Shown here: positions 13,282-22,575 of the stretch, piece by piece
Layout of the letters: each line of letters begins with the position of its first letter
Position numbering within the stretch: position 1 is the stretch's first letter
Source: Gavia stellata
Taxonomy: Eukaryota > Chordata > Aves > Gaviiformes > Gaviidae
DNA: 64,000 bases
NCBI RefSeq assembly: GCF_030936135.1
Contig: NC_082613.1
Coordinates: 62,001-126,000 of the forward strand
Direction: 5' to 3'
Notes under the pieces: generated by a model
Seen by the model: only the letters and a program-made list of their open reading frames with translations
Told to the model about the DNA's origin: nothing
The model's database searches: none
Program-made: the position numbers and the translations under genes

Positions 13282-15323
13282 CTGCTTACAGGGAGGTCGG
13301 GCTGCTCCTGGGGACAGAGGGCTCCACAGCTCGTGACACATGCCCCGACTCCAGGGGGTCACGCTGGCAGGTCGCCAGCAGGACAGGCAGCCACGCAGGC
13401 AGAGACCCAGGCCCTGACTACAGGCGGGTCGCGTTGCCCGCGCTACGACTAAGCGGCTTCGCTCCGTCCTTAGAAAGAAGGGGCAAGCCCGCACTCTCCC
13501 TCCGCTCGCGGGCTCAGAGGGGACTCCCCGTAGCTGCACAGAGCCCTTCTTTCCCTCCTGGGAAGTTTAAGCTAAGCTGCAGCGACTTTAACAGGGGCCT
13601 AAAGGACAAGCTCACTCACACCAACAAGGACAAGGACACACAGACAGAACTTCCCAGAAGGGAGCGCGAGCTCTGTGCAGCCAATGGCTGGGGAGCCATC
13701 CCTACCGCCGAGCAGGAGAGGAGAGCCTCAGACCTGCCCCCCGGGCTGCTGCGTGGAGGCCAGAGGGGCCTCAACACGCCAAGGGGCTTCACGGGTGGCC
13801 AAGGGGCAAATGCTGTGACACGCCCCGACTCCAGGGGGTCACGCGGGCCAGGCCGCCAGCAGGCAGAAAGCCACGGGGCCAGAGGAGGGGGACAGGGAAA
13901 GGGCCCTTCCCCTGCTTACAGGGTGGGCTTGGGGTCCAGAGAGCTCCATTTCCCCCTCGGGTGCGGAGACGGTGGCTCTCACCCTCCTTACAGGGTTGCC
14001 ACTCTCTCCGGGCAGCCAAAGGAGCAAGGGGGCAAAAGGCCAACAACAGCAAAAGCAAAGACCGAGCCCTGGTTACAGGGCGGTCGCCCAGCGCAACGCC
14101 AGCCAAGGGCACCCCAAAGGTGCCCGCGAGGCTCTTACGTGACCGCGCCCTGCTGACAGGGAGGTCCCTTTGCCCAGAGCGCCTTTCTCGTGCCCCCTCT
14201 TCAGCCCGACGCCGCTCCTCTTCTCGCTCACTCTTGCCTCGCCGTTCCACACGACGCCTCTTCTTTCTTCTCCGCCAGCTGCTGCCAAGGAAGGAGGACA
14301 CAGTTAGCTCTGAGAAGCGCCAACTCCTCCGCCCAAAGGACACGGGGTCCCCTACCCCTGGAGGGAGCTCCTCAAGGCACAAACCCAGCCACCACCCACC
14401 CCCCCGCCCGCCCGCCCACAGAGCCCCCACCTCCACAACACCCCTCCTACTTCAGCTTGTCTCACCCAAGCGACGCACAGCAGAGAGTCCCAGCCGGTGC
14501 TGGAGCTGGCCTCAGAGGCGGGCACCCTGGGCAAATGGAGCTGGGCATGCAAGGCAGCGGCCAAAGAGGCTGCACCCCTGCTTACAGGGGGCTCGAGCCG
14601 CTGCCTGGACTGCAAAGCGCCCGGGACTCCAGGGCACTGGCCGGGCCCTGACTTACAGGGCAGCCTTGGTCCCAAAGGCCCACGGAGGCTCCTTCTCTCC
14701 GGATTCAGGGGCACCCTGACCCGCACCCCGCTAACGGGGCGGTCACCCCACACAGGCGGCCAGCTGAGCACAAAGGCTCCCAGACCCAGACCCCGATTAC
14801 AGGCGGGTCGACACCCAGGGAGCCAGAGAGCTCGGCCTTCCCCCGCAGCAACAGGAACGAGACTCAACAGCCAGGCAGTGGAGCTTCACGGCCAAAGGCC
14901 GGGGGGGCCGGGGCCCCAGCCCCGAGAACAGGGCGGGCACACGCCCGGCCCCACGCCTCTGAAAGGCCGGGGCCAGGGGCACCCGCCTGCTTACAGGGGG
15001 TCCCTCCAAGCACGGGGGGCACGCGCAGCCCTGCTTACAGGGCGGTCCCCCTTGGCTTGGCACGCACTGCCAACAAGCCCCACGGAGCCCGAGGCTCCGA
15101 CCCGCGCCCGAGTTACAGGCTGGCCTTCCTGGCTGCAGCACAACACCACATCTTCAGGAGCCCAGGGAGCGACCTCGACCCCAACCACGGGGAGGTCGCC
15201 CCAGCCAAAAGCAGCGCCAAAGGCGGGACTGCGCCCTCCGGTACAGCGCTTCCTCAACCTGCACCCTCTAAAGGGCGAGGGAGGGCTCGTTCCTGTTGGC
15301 TGGCTAAAGGAGCCTCCCCGGCC
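13282..15323. repeat. Macrosatellite unit 8 (long form)
   Basis: Long unit of 2042 bp; direct-repeat blocks at 13342 and 13822. It lacks the 15-bp insertion and carries the ggattcaggggcacc and gctaacggggcgg variants. Confidence 0.9.
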
Positions 15324-17364
15324 CTGCTTACAGGGAGGTCGGGCTGCTCCTGGGGACAGAGGGCTCCACAGCTCGTGACACATGCCCCGACTCCAGGGGG
15401 TCACGCTGGCAGGTTGCCAGCAGGACAGGCAGCCACGCAGGCAGAGACCCAGGCCCTGACTACAGGCGGGTCGCATTACCCACGCTACGACTAAGCGGCT
15501 TCGCTCCGTCCTTAGAAAGAAGGGGCAAGCCCGCACTCTCCCTCCGCTCGTGGGCTCTGAGGGGACTCCCCGTAGCTGCACAGAGCCCTTCTTTCCCTCC
15601 TGGGAAGTTTAAGCTAAGCTGCAGCGACTTTAACAGGGGCCTAAAGGACAAGCTCACTCACACCAACAAGGACAAGGACACACAGACAGAACTTCCCAGA
15701 AGGGAGCACGAGCTCTGTGCAGCCAATGGCTGGGGAGCCATCCCTACCGCCGAGCAGGAGAGGAGAGCCTCAGACCTGCCCCCCGGGCTGCTGTGTGGAG
15801 GCCAGAGGGGCCTCAACACGCCAAGGGGCTTCACGGGTGGCCAAGGGGCAAATGCTGTGACACGCCCCGACTCCAGGGGGTCACGCGGGCCAGGCCGCCA
15901 GCAGGCAGAAAGCCGCGGGGCCAGAGGAGGGGGACAGGGAAAGGGCCCTTCCCCTGCTTACAGGGTGGGCTTGGGGTCCAGAGAGCTCCATTTCCCCCTC
16001 GGGTGCGGAGACGGTGGCTCTCACCCTCCTTACAGGGTTGCCACTCTCTCCGGGCAGCCAAAGGAGCAAGGGGGCAAAAGGCCAACAACAGCAAAAGCAA
16101 AGACCGAGCCCTGGTTACAGGGCGGTCGCCCAGCGCAACGCCAGCCAAGGGCACCCCAAAGGTGCCCGCGAGGCTCTTACGTGACCGCGCCCTGCTGACA
16201 GGGAGGTCCCTTTGCCCAGAGCGCCTTTCTCGTGCCCCCTCTTCAGCCCGACGCCGCTCCTCTTCTCGCTCACTCTTGCCTCGCCGTTCCACACGACGCC
16301 TCTTCTTTCTTCTCCGCCAGCTGCTGCCAAGGAAGGAGGACACAGTTAGCCCTGAGAAGCGCCAACTCCTCCGCCCAAAGGACACGGGGTCCCCTACCCC
16401 TGGAGGGAGCTCCTCAAGGCACAAACCCAGCCGCCACCCACCCCCCCGCCCGCCCGCCCACAGAGCCCCCACCTCCACAACACCCCTCCTACTTCAGCTT
16501 GTCTCACCAAAGCGACGCACAGCAGAGAGTCCCAGCCGGTGCTGGAGCTGGCCTCAGAGGCGGGCACCCTGGGCAAATGGAGCTGGGCATGCAAGGCAGC
16601 GGCCAAAGAGGCTGCACCCCTGCTTACAGGGGGCTCGAGCCGCTGCCTGGACTGCAAAGCGCCCGGGACTCCAGGGCACTGGCTGGGCCCTGACTTACAG
16701 GGCAGCCCTGGTCCCAAAGGCCCACGGAGGCTCCTTCTCTCCGGATTCAGGGGCACCCTGACCCGCACCCCGCTAACGGGGCGGTCACCCCACACAGGCG
16801 GCCAGCTGAGCACAAAGGCTCCCAGACCCAGACCCCGATTACAGGCGGGTCGACACCCAGGGAGCCAGAGAGCTCGGCCTTCCCCCGCAGCAACAGGAAC
16901 GAGACTCAACAGCCAGGCAGTGGAGCTTCACGGCCAAAGGCCGGGGGGGCCGGGGCCCCAGCCCCGAGAACAGGGCGGGCACACGCCCGGCCCCACGCCT
17001 CTGAAAGGCCGGGGCCAGGGGCACCCGCCTGCTTACAGGGGGTCCCTCCAAGCACGGGGGCACGCGCAGCCCTGCTTACAGGGCGGTCCCCCTCGGCTCG
17101 GCACGCACTCCCAACAAGCCCCACGGAGCCCGAGGCTCCGACCTGTGCCCGAGTTACGAGCTGGCCGTCCTGGCTGCGGCACAACACCACATCTCCAGGA
17201 GCCCAGGGAGCGACCTCGACCCCAACCACGGGGAGGTCACCCCAGCCAAAAGCAGCGCCAAAGGCGGGACTGCGCCCTCCGGCACAGCGCTTCCTCAACC
17301 TGCACCCTCTAAAGGGCGAGGGAGGGCTCGTTCCTGTTGGCTGGCTAAAGGAGCCTCCCCGGCC
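15324..17364. repeat. Macrosatellite unit 9 (long form)
   Basis: Long unit of 2041 bp; direct-repeat blocks at 15384 and 15864. Small private changes include cgcattacccacgc near 15471, which is shared with unit 10. Confidence 0.9.
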
Positions 17365-18389
17365 CTGCTTACAGGGAGGTCGGGCTGCTCCTGGGGACAG
17401 AGGGCTCCACAGCTCGTGACACACGCCCCGACTCCAGGGGGGTCACGCTGGCAGGTCGCCAGCAGGACAGGCAGCCACGCAGGCAGAGACCCAGGCCCTG
17501 ACTACAGGCGGGTCGCATTACCCACGCTACGACTAAGCGGCTTCGCTCCGTCCTTAGAAAGAAGGGGCAAGCCCGCGCTCTCCCTCCGCTCGCGGGCTCA
17601 GAGGGGACTCCCCGTAGCTGCACAGAGCCCTTCTTTCCCTCCTGGGAAGTTTAAGCTAAGCTGCAGCGACTTTAACAGGGGCCTAAAGGACAAGCTCACT
17701 CACACCAACAAGGACAAGGACACACAGACAGAACTTCCCAGAAGGGAGCGCGAGCTCTGTGCAGCCAATGGTTGGGGAGCCATCCCTACCGCCGAGCAGG
17801 AGAGGAGAGCCTCAGACCTGCCCCCTGGGCTGCTGCGTGGAGGCCAGAGGGGCCTCAACACGCCAAGGGACAAATGCTGTGCCACGCCCCGACTCCAGGG
17901 GGTCACGCGGGCCAGGCCGCCAGCAGGCAGAAAGCCGCGGGGCCAGAGGAGGGGGACAGGGAAAGGGCCCTTCCCCTGCTTACAGGGTGGGCTTGGGGTC
18001 CAGAGAGCTCCATTTCCCCCTTGGGTGCGGAGACGGTGGCTCTCACCCTCCTTACAGGGTTGCCACTCTCTCCGGGCAGCCAAAGGAGCAAGGTGGCAAA
18101 AGGCCAACAACAGAAAAAGCAAAGACCAAGCCCTGGTTACAGGGCGGTCGCCCAGCGCAACGCCAGACAAGGGCATCCCAAAGGTGCCCGCGAGGCTCTT
18201 ACATGACCGTGCCCTGCTGACAGGGAGGTCCCTTTGCCCAGAGCGCCTTTCTCGTGCCCCCTCTTCAGCCCGACGCCGCTCCTCTTCTCGCTCACTCTTG
18301 CCTCGCCGTTCCACACGCCTCTTCTTTCTTCTCCGCCAGCTGCTGCCAAGGAAGGAGGACACAGTTAGCCCTGAGAAGCACCAACTCCT
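17365..18389. repeat. Macrosatellite unit 10 (truncated terminal unit)
   Basis: Last unit, only 1025 bp long. Direct-repeat blocks sit at 17425 and 17886, 461 bp apart, because about 20 bp upstream of the second block are missing. It is the most diverged copy seen. Homology ends at ctgagaagcaccaactcct (18389), after which aacttctaaacctgg replaces the expected ccgcccaaaggacac. That marks the array boundary. Confidence 0.9.
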
Positions 18390-18889
18390 AACTTCTAAAC
18401 CTGGAGAAGGACTGACTCCTGAAGCATTACCTTAAGTCCCTGTTCTGTCTTCAACCCGTATCAACTACAATTTTTGCTTCATGCATCCTCCTCTCCTTTC
18501 TTACCCAGCCCCATGTTCTCTCTCTCCACCCCTCCTGCCCATTCACTGCAAGTAATCCTTTTGCTGAACTCACCATTAAGTACCCGTTGATCCTTTATCT
18601 CCTTTTTTCCAGGAAGATTATGTCCACGCATTTCTTTTATAACTGGGCTTCAGAACTCTAAATAATAGAAAATACCATTGCTAAGTTGTTATTTTGAATC
18701 AAGTCCTATGCGCATGCCTTTTCTTTTTTTATGAAAATCCCTCTCCATGACCCTCTTTTCAGCTGTCCTGCACCTTGGAGCCTAAATAACTACACAAATC
18801 ATGTAGCATGACCTCCTAACATCTTCATCCTTAATCCTACTTTTAGCATCTTGCAACATCATAGCTTCTCCCACAAAAATGCTGCCAAT
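18390..18889. other. Pyrimidine-rich flank of the macrosatellite, no gene seen
   Basis: The top strand is rich in C and T. There is no macrosatellite homology and no convincing coding frame. Short phrases (cctaaataactac, ccctaaggtacc) hint that decayed copies of the repeat that follows begin here. Confidence 0.5.
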
Positions 18890-19650
18890 ATCTTCCCTAA
18901 GGTACCTTATATACTGCCCTCAAACATGCTCACCCCATCCTAACCATCCTCAATTTTACTCTGATAAATGATGGAGGTCTCTCCTGGTGCCTTCCCTGTC
19001 ATCTCAGTTACCTCAAACTTGCCCCTCAAAAATACTGTTTCTGTTCCTCTTAAGAAACCTAAGGCTTTCCATTGATAATGCTTACTCCGTCCATTTTGAG
19101 GTGCCTCAGATTTTCCATAAAAACTGTCTGGTGGTTCCCCTCTAAATTACCTCAACTATTCCCTCCCCAATGCCACCTGTCCCCTCTACATTACCTCAGA
19201 TTTTCCTACAAAAACACTTGTTTTGTCCCCTTTAAATTACCCCAGCTATTCAGCTTGAAATATCACCTCTATACCCTCTAAGTTATCCCAGATTTCCTGT
19301 CGAAAATGCAGCCTCTGTCTTCTCTGAGTTACAGCACTTTCCCTCAGAAATGCTCATTTTCCCCCTCTAAATCACCCCAGATTCATCCCTCCAAAAAAAG
19401 GTCATTTTGTTTCATCTAAATTACCTCAGGTTTTCTGTCAAAAATGTCACCTCTGTCCCCTCTAACTTACCTCAGCTTTTCCCGCCAATAAGTTCATCCT
19501 GTCCCCTATAGATTATCTCACATTTTACCCTCAAGATGTCCCCTCTCTGACCCTTTTAAGTTACTTCAGCTTCCCCCACCCCCCACCCCCCTAAAGCTCA
19601 CTGTCCCCTCTAAATTACCTCAGCTTTTCCCTCAGAAATTGCACTGAAAC
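18890..19650. repeat. Degenerate pyrimidine-rich tandem repeat, about 46 bp
   Basis: The phrase cctctaaattacctcagattt recurs with changes near 19008, 19144, 19188, 19235, 19280, 19326, 19369, 19417, 19463, 19508, 19558 and 19611. From 19144 on the spacing is 43-53 bp. Each copy reads roughly as tctaaattacctcagntttt, then ccctcaaaaatg and a ctctgtccc tail. Copies are clearest after 19140 and fade leftwards. It is unrelated by eye to the GC-rich array before it or the 59-bp array after it. Confidence 0.8.
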
Positions 19651-19769
19651 ACCGTGCTGTCCCCTGAGGCAGCTGCCCAGCACTCCCTCCCTGTGCAACA
19701 GCCCGAAGCCTGCCCCACGACCACTCCAAGACCCATTACCAAACCCTGCACAGCGCACCCCAGCCGCAG

Positions 19770-20025
19770 GCGCGCATTTCAGCCCGTGTGGCTGCCGTCC
19801 CTCTCGCTGAACGGCGGAGCAGTGAGGCAGCGCGGTTTCAAACCCGGCGCCGTCGGCGCCTGACGAGCCCAAGGCGGCGCGAAAGCGACACGCCCCGCCC
19901 CACCCCGCCGCTGAGGGAGGGCAGGCACAGGCGCGGCTGAGGGCGAGAGGCGCCCCCCCTGTGGCGCGCGGGAGCGATGCACCCGCGTAGCCCGCGGCGG
20001 CACAGCAGCAACACGCTGCCCCCCC
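19770..20025. promoter_or_regulatory. CpG-dense block, possible CpG-island promoter
   Basis: CpG dinucleotides are frequent from about 19795 (gtccctctcgctgaacggcg) to the start of the minisatellite, in sharp contrast to the CpG-poor DNA before 19650. GC-box-like strings (ccccgccccaccccgccg, 19892-19910 region) and a GC-rich near-palindrome ggcgccgtcggcgcc (19846-19860) are present. In birds such blocks often mark promoters or gene-dense microchromosomes. No TATA box, first exon or downstream gene is evident, so a promoter role is inferred. It could equally be GC-rich repeat flank. Confidence 0.35.
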
Positions 20026-21085
20026 CTCAGGACACTCACAGCCCCCTCAGCGACACGCGGGGCACCCCCCGCCCCTTTGCCACCCTCAGGACACTCACAG
20101 CCCCCTCAGCGACACGCGGGGGACCCCCCGCCCCTTTGTCACCCTCAGGACACTCACAGCCCCCTCAGCGACACGCGGGGCACCCCCCGCCCCTTTGTCA
20201 CCCTCAGGACACTCACAGCCCCCTCAGCGACACGCGGGGAGCGACACGCGGGGCACCCCCCGCCCCTTTGCCACCCTCAGGACACTCACAGCCCCCTCAG
20301 CGACACGCGGGGGACCCCCCGCCCCTTTGTCACCCTCAGGACACTCACAGCCCCCTCAGCCACACGCGGGGCATCCCCCGCCCCTTTGCCACCCTCAGGA
20401 CACTCACAGCCCCCTCAGCGACACGCGGGGGACCCCCCGCCCCTTTGTCACCCTCAGGACACTCACAGCCCCCTCAGCGACACGCAGGCACCTCCCGCCC
20501 CTTTGTCACCCTCAGGACACTCACAGCCCCCTCAGCGACACGCGGGGCACCCCCCGCCCCTTTGTCACCCTCAGGACACTCACAGCCCCCTCAGCGACAC
20601 GCAGGCACCTCCCGCCCCTTTGTCACCCTCAGGACACTCACAGCCCCCTCAGCGACACGCGGGGGACCCCCCGCCCCTTTGTCACCCTCAGGACACTCAC
20701 AGCCCCCTCAGCGACACGCGGGGGACCCCCCGCCCCTTTGTCACCCTCAGGACACTCACAGCCCCCTCAGCGACACGCGGGGCACCCCCCGCCCCTTTGT
20801 CACCCTCAGGACACTCACAGCCCCCTCAGCGACACGCAGGCACCTCCCGCCCCTTTGTCACCCTCAGGACACTCACAGCCCCCTCAGCGACACGCGGAGC
20901 ACCCCCCGCCCGTGGCGACCCTCAGGACACTCACAGCCCCCTCAGCGACACGCGGGGCACCCCCCGCCCCTTTGTCACCCTCAGGACACTCACAGCCCCC
21001 TCAGCGACACGCGGGGCACCTCCCGCCCCTTTGTCACCCTCAGGACACTCACAGCCCCCTCAGCGACACGCGGGGCACCCCATCG
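20026..21085. repeat. 59-bp C-rich minisatellite, 18 copies
   Basis: gacactcacagccccctcag begins at 20031, 20090, 20149, 20208, 20281, 20340, 20399, 20458, 20516, 20575, 20633, 20692, 20751, 20810, 20868, 20926, 20985 and 21044. The step is 58-59 bp except once, when a 14-bp internal duplication makes it 73. Three main variants differ in the spacer after cgacacgc: ggggcacccccc, gggggacccccc and aggcacctccc. The unit has no stop codon in any forward frame, so all three frames stay open for more than 1 kb. This reflects composition and is not evidence of coding. The minus strand is G-rich, with runs such as GGGGCGGGGGG. Confidence 0.97.
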
Positions 21086-22057
21086 GCTCTCCCGCCCAGA
21101 CCGCTCGCAGCCCACCACCGCTTCTCACCTGAGGCCGGCCCCGCCCACCGGCTCTGCCCCCTCCTCCCCGCACACCCCGCCTGTCCCCGCTCTGTCCCCC
21201 ACCGCCACCCCTGCGTGAGCTCTTCCCGCACCTGCATCCTGGCCCCAGCACCTCTCATCTCCTTTCCACCTGCCCTGCCTAGCTAGACCCCGGCCGAGTC
21301 CTCTGGCTTGCTCCAGCCAGCCCCCGGCAGTCCACAGGCTACTCCAGAGCTTGGCTTGACACAAGAGGCCCTCTCATTTCCTTTATTTTTTTTTTTAAAC
21401 TCCAAATAAGCATTATGTGCTCTGATGTGATTTCCCCCAAGTTCTCACCACATGCGCCTACTTAAGATGATTTTTACATGAATACATCCATTTTAATCTT
21501 TGCCACACTTGTGCTGCTGTTTTCCCATAACAAACGCTTTGGCAGTATCATTCCTCTGCCAGTAATAATTCCAAAGGGAGTAAGTATGCTGTCTTTGCAC
21601 TGGAATGCATGGTCAGACGGAGCTATGAAAGTTAAGGAAATAAGGCTGGTTTCCTATGCATTTTTAAGCATGTATTTTCTAGAAAACTCTGATCTTTCCA
21701 CCTGCACAGAGGTTCTCATGGTTAGCAGGAAAACGTACATTTTCCTTTAAACAAGGTCCTGGGTCGGACTGCAACCCTGTGGATAATTCCCCAGGGATCC
21801 TACCTGACCGGGCAACTGTTGTAGTCATTTTAAGGGGTGGGGAAAACTGCCAGCAACAAACACAAGCAACCTCGAGTCAGCAGAGGCACCAGAGCTAAGT
21901 GGTCTCTGCCTATAAAACTTACTCAGGACTCTAACACCACAGGGCTAGCTGCTGGCCATACCCTTCAGCTTGCTCAGGTAGGTACAGAAGGGAGAACTTA
22001 GAGCATAGAGCCAGTGTACTTTGAATACCAGGGTGACATTTGAGTCCCCCTACTCCA
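21086..22057. other. Unassigned DNA after the minisatellite
   Basis: The first 200 bp (to about 21290) remain GC- and C-rich (gaggccggccccgcccacc). The sequence then becomes AT-richer. I see no splice-bounded coding segment or recognisable repeat here. Confidence 0.5.
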
Positions 22058-22575
22058 TCATAAAATCGTTTCGGTTGGGAAAGACCGTTAAGATCATCAC
22101 GTCCAACCGTTAACCTAACACTGCTAAGTCCACCACTTAAACCATGTCCCTAAGCACCTCATCCACACGTCTTTGAAATATCTCCAGGGATAGTGACTCA
22201 ACCACCTCCCTGGGCAGCCCATTCCCATGTGTGACAACCCTTTCAGTGAAGAAGTTTTTCCTAATACCCAATCTGAACCTCCCCTGATGCAACTTGAGGC
22301 CATTTCTTCTTGTCCTAGCACTTGTCACTTGGGAGAAGAGACCAGCACCCACCCCTCTACAGCCCCCTTTCAGGTAGTTGTAGAGAGCGATAAGGTCTCC
22401 CCTCAGCCTCCTCTTCTCCAGGCTAAACAACCCCAGCTCCCTCAGCTGCTCCTCCTAAGAGTTGTGCTCTAGACCTCAAGGCACAGCCTCACCAGTGCCA
22501 AGTACAAAGGTACCATCACTTCCCTAGGCCTGCTGGCCACACTGTTTCTGATACAAGCCAGGATGCCATGCATTG
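22058..22575 (-). mobile_element. CR1-type LINE fragment (3' end)
   Basis: The left edge (tcataaaatcgtttcggttgg) is the decayed reverse complement of the avian CR1 3' tail. It continues with aagatcatcacgtccaacc and the inverse of the C-terminal part of the CR1 ORF2 protein. A minus-strand frame at 22137-22430 keeps the recognisable [20 protein letters not shown] and [11 protein letters not shown] segments but is broken before and after. The element is 5'-truncated, as usual for CR1. The right edge is uncertain, since similarity fades after gccaggatgccat (about 22575). Confidence 0.9.

Larger units (their letters stand above)
1..18389. repeat. GC-rich macrosatellite (about 1.56/2.05-kb tandem units)
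   Basis: The same sequence recurs head to tail. Using the landmark ctgcttacagggaggtcggg, units begin at 363, 1921, 3495, 5539, 7116, 9170, 11225, 13282, 15324 and 17365. The spacings are 1558, 1574, 2044, 1577, 2054, 2055, 2057, 2042 and 2041 bp. The window opens inside a unit, so the true array is longer. The array stops abruptly at 18389, where a unit is cut mid-sequence and unrelated pyrimidine-rich DNA follows. Copies differ by point changes and small indels; a 15-bp insertion (gcatcctggccccac) occurs near 3108, 6729, 8784, 10843 and 12893 but not in other units. Unit lengths are 0, 1 or 2 modulo 3, so no reading frame is kept across units and protein coding is unlikely. I do not recognise the family. 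It resembles mammalian macrosatellites in scale only. Confidence 0.95.

Noticed and set aside
1..18389. CRISPR-like array of regularly spaced short motifs
   Set aside because: Spacing is irregular, the DNA between motifs is itself repeated, and the window is vertebrate.
19826..19850. ggtttcaaaccc resembling a tRNA B box
   Set aside because: No A box, acceptor stem or cloverleaf fits around it.
19977..21218. 413-codon frame starting in the CpG block
   Set aside because: It merely runs through the 59-bp minisatellite, which is open in all three forward frames.
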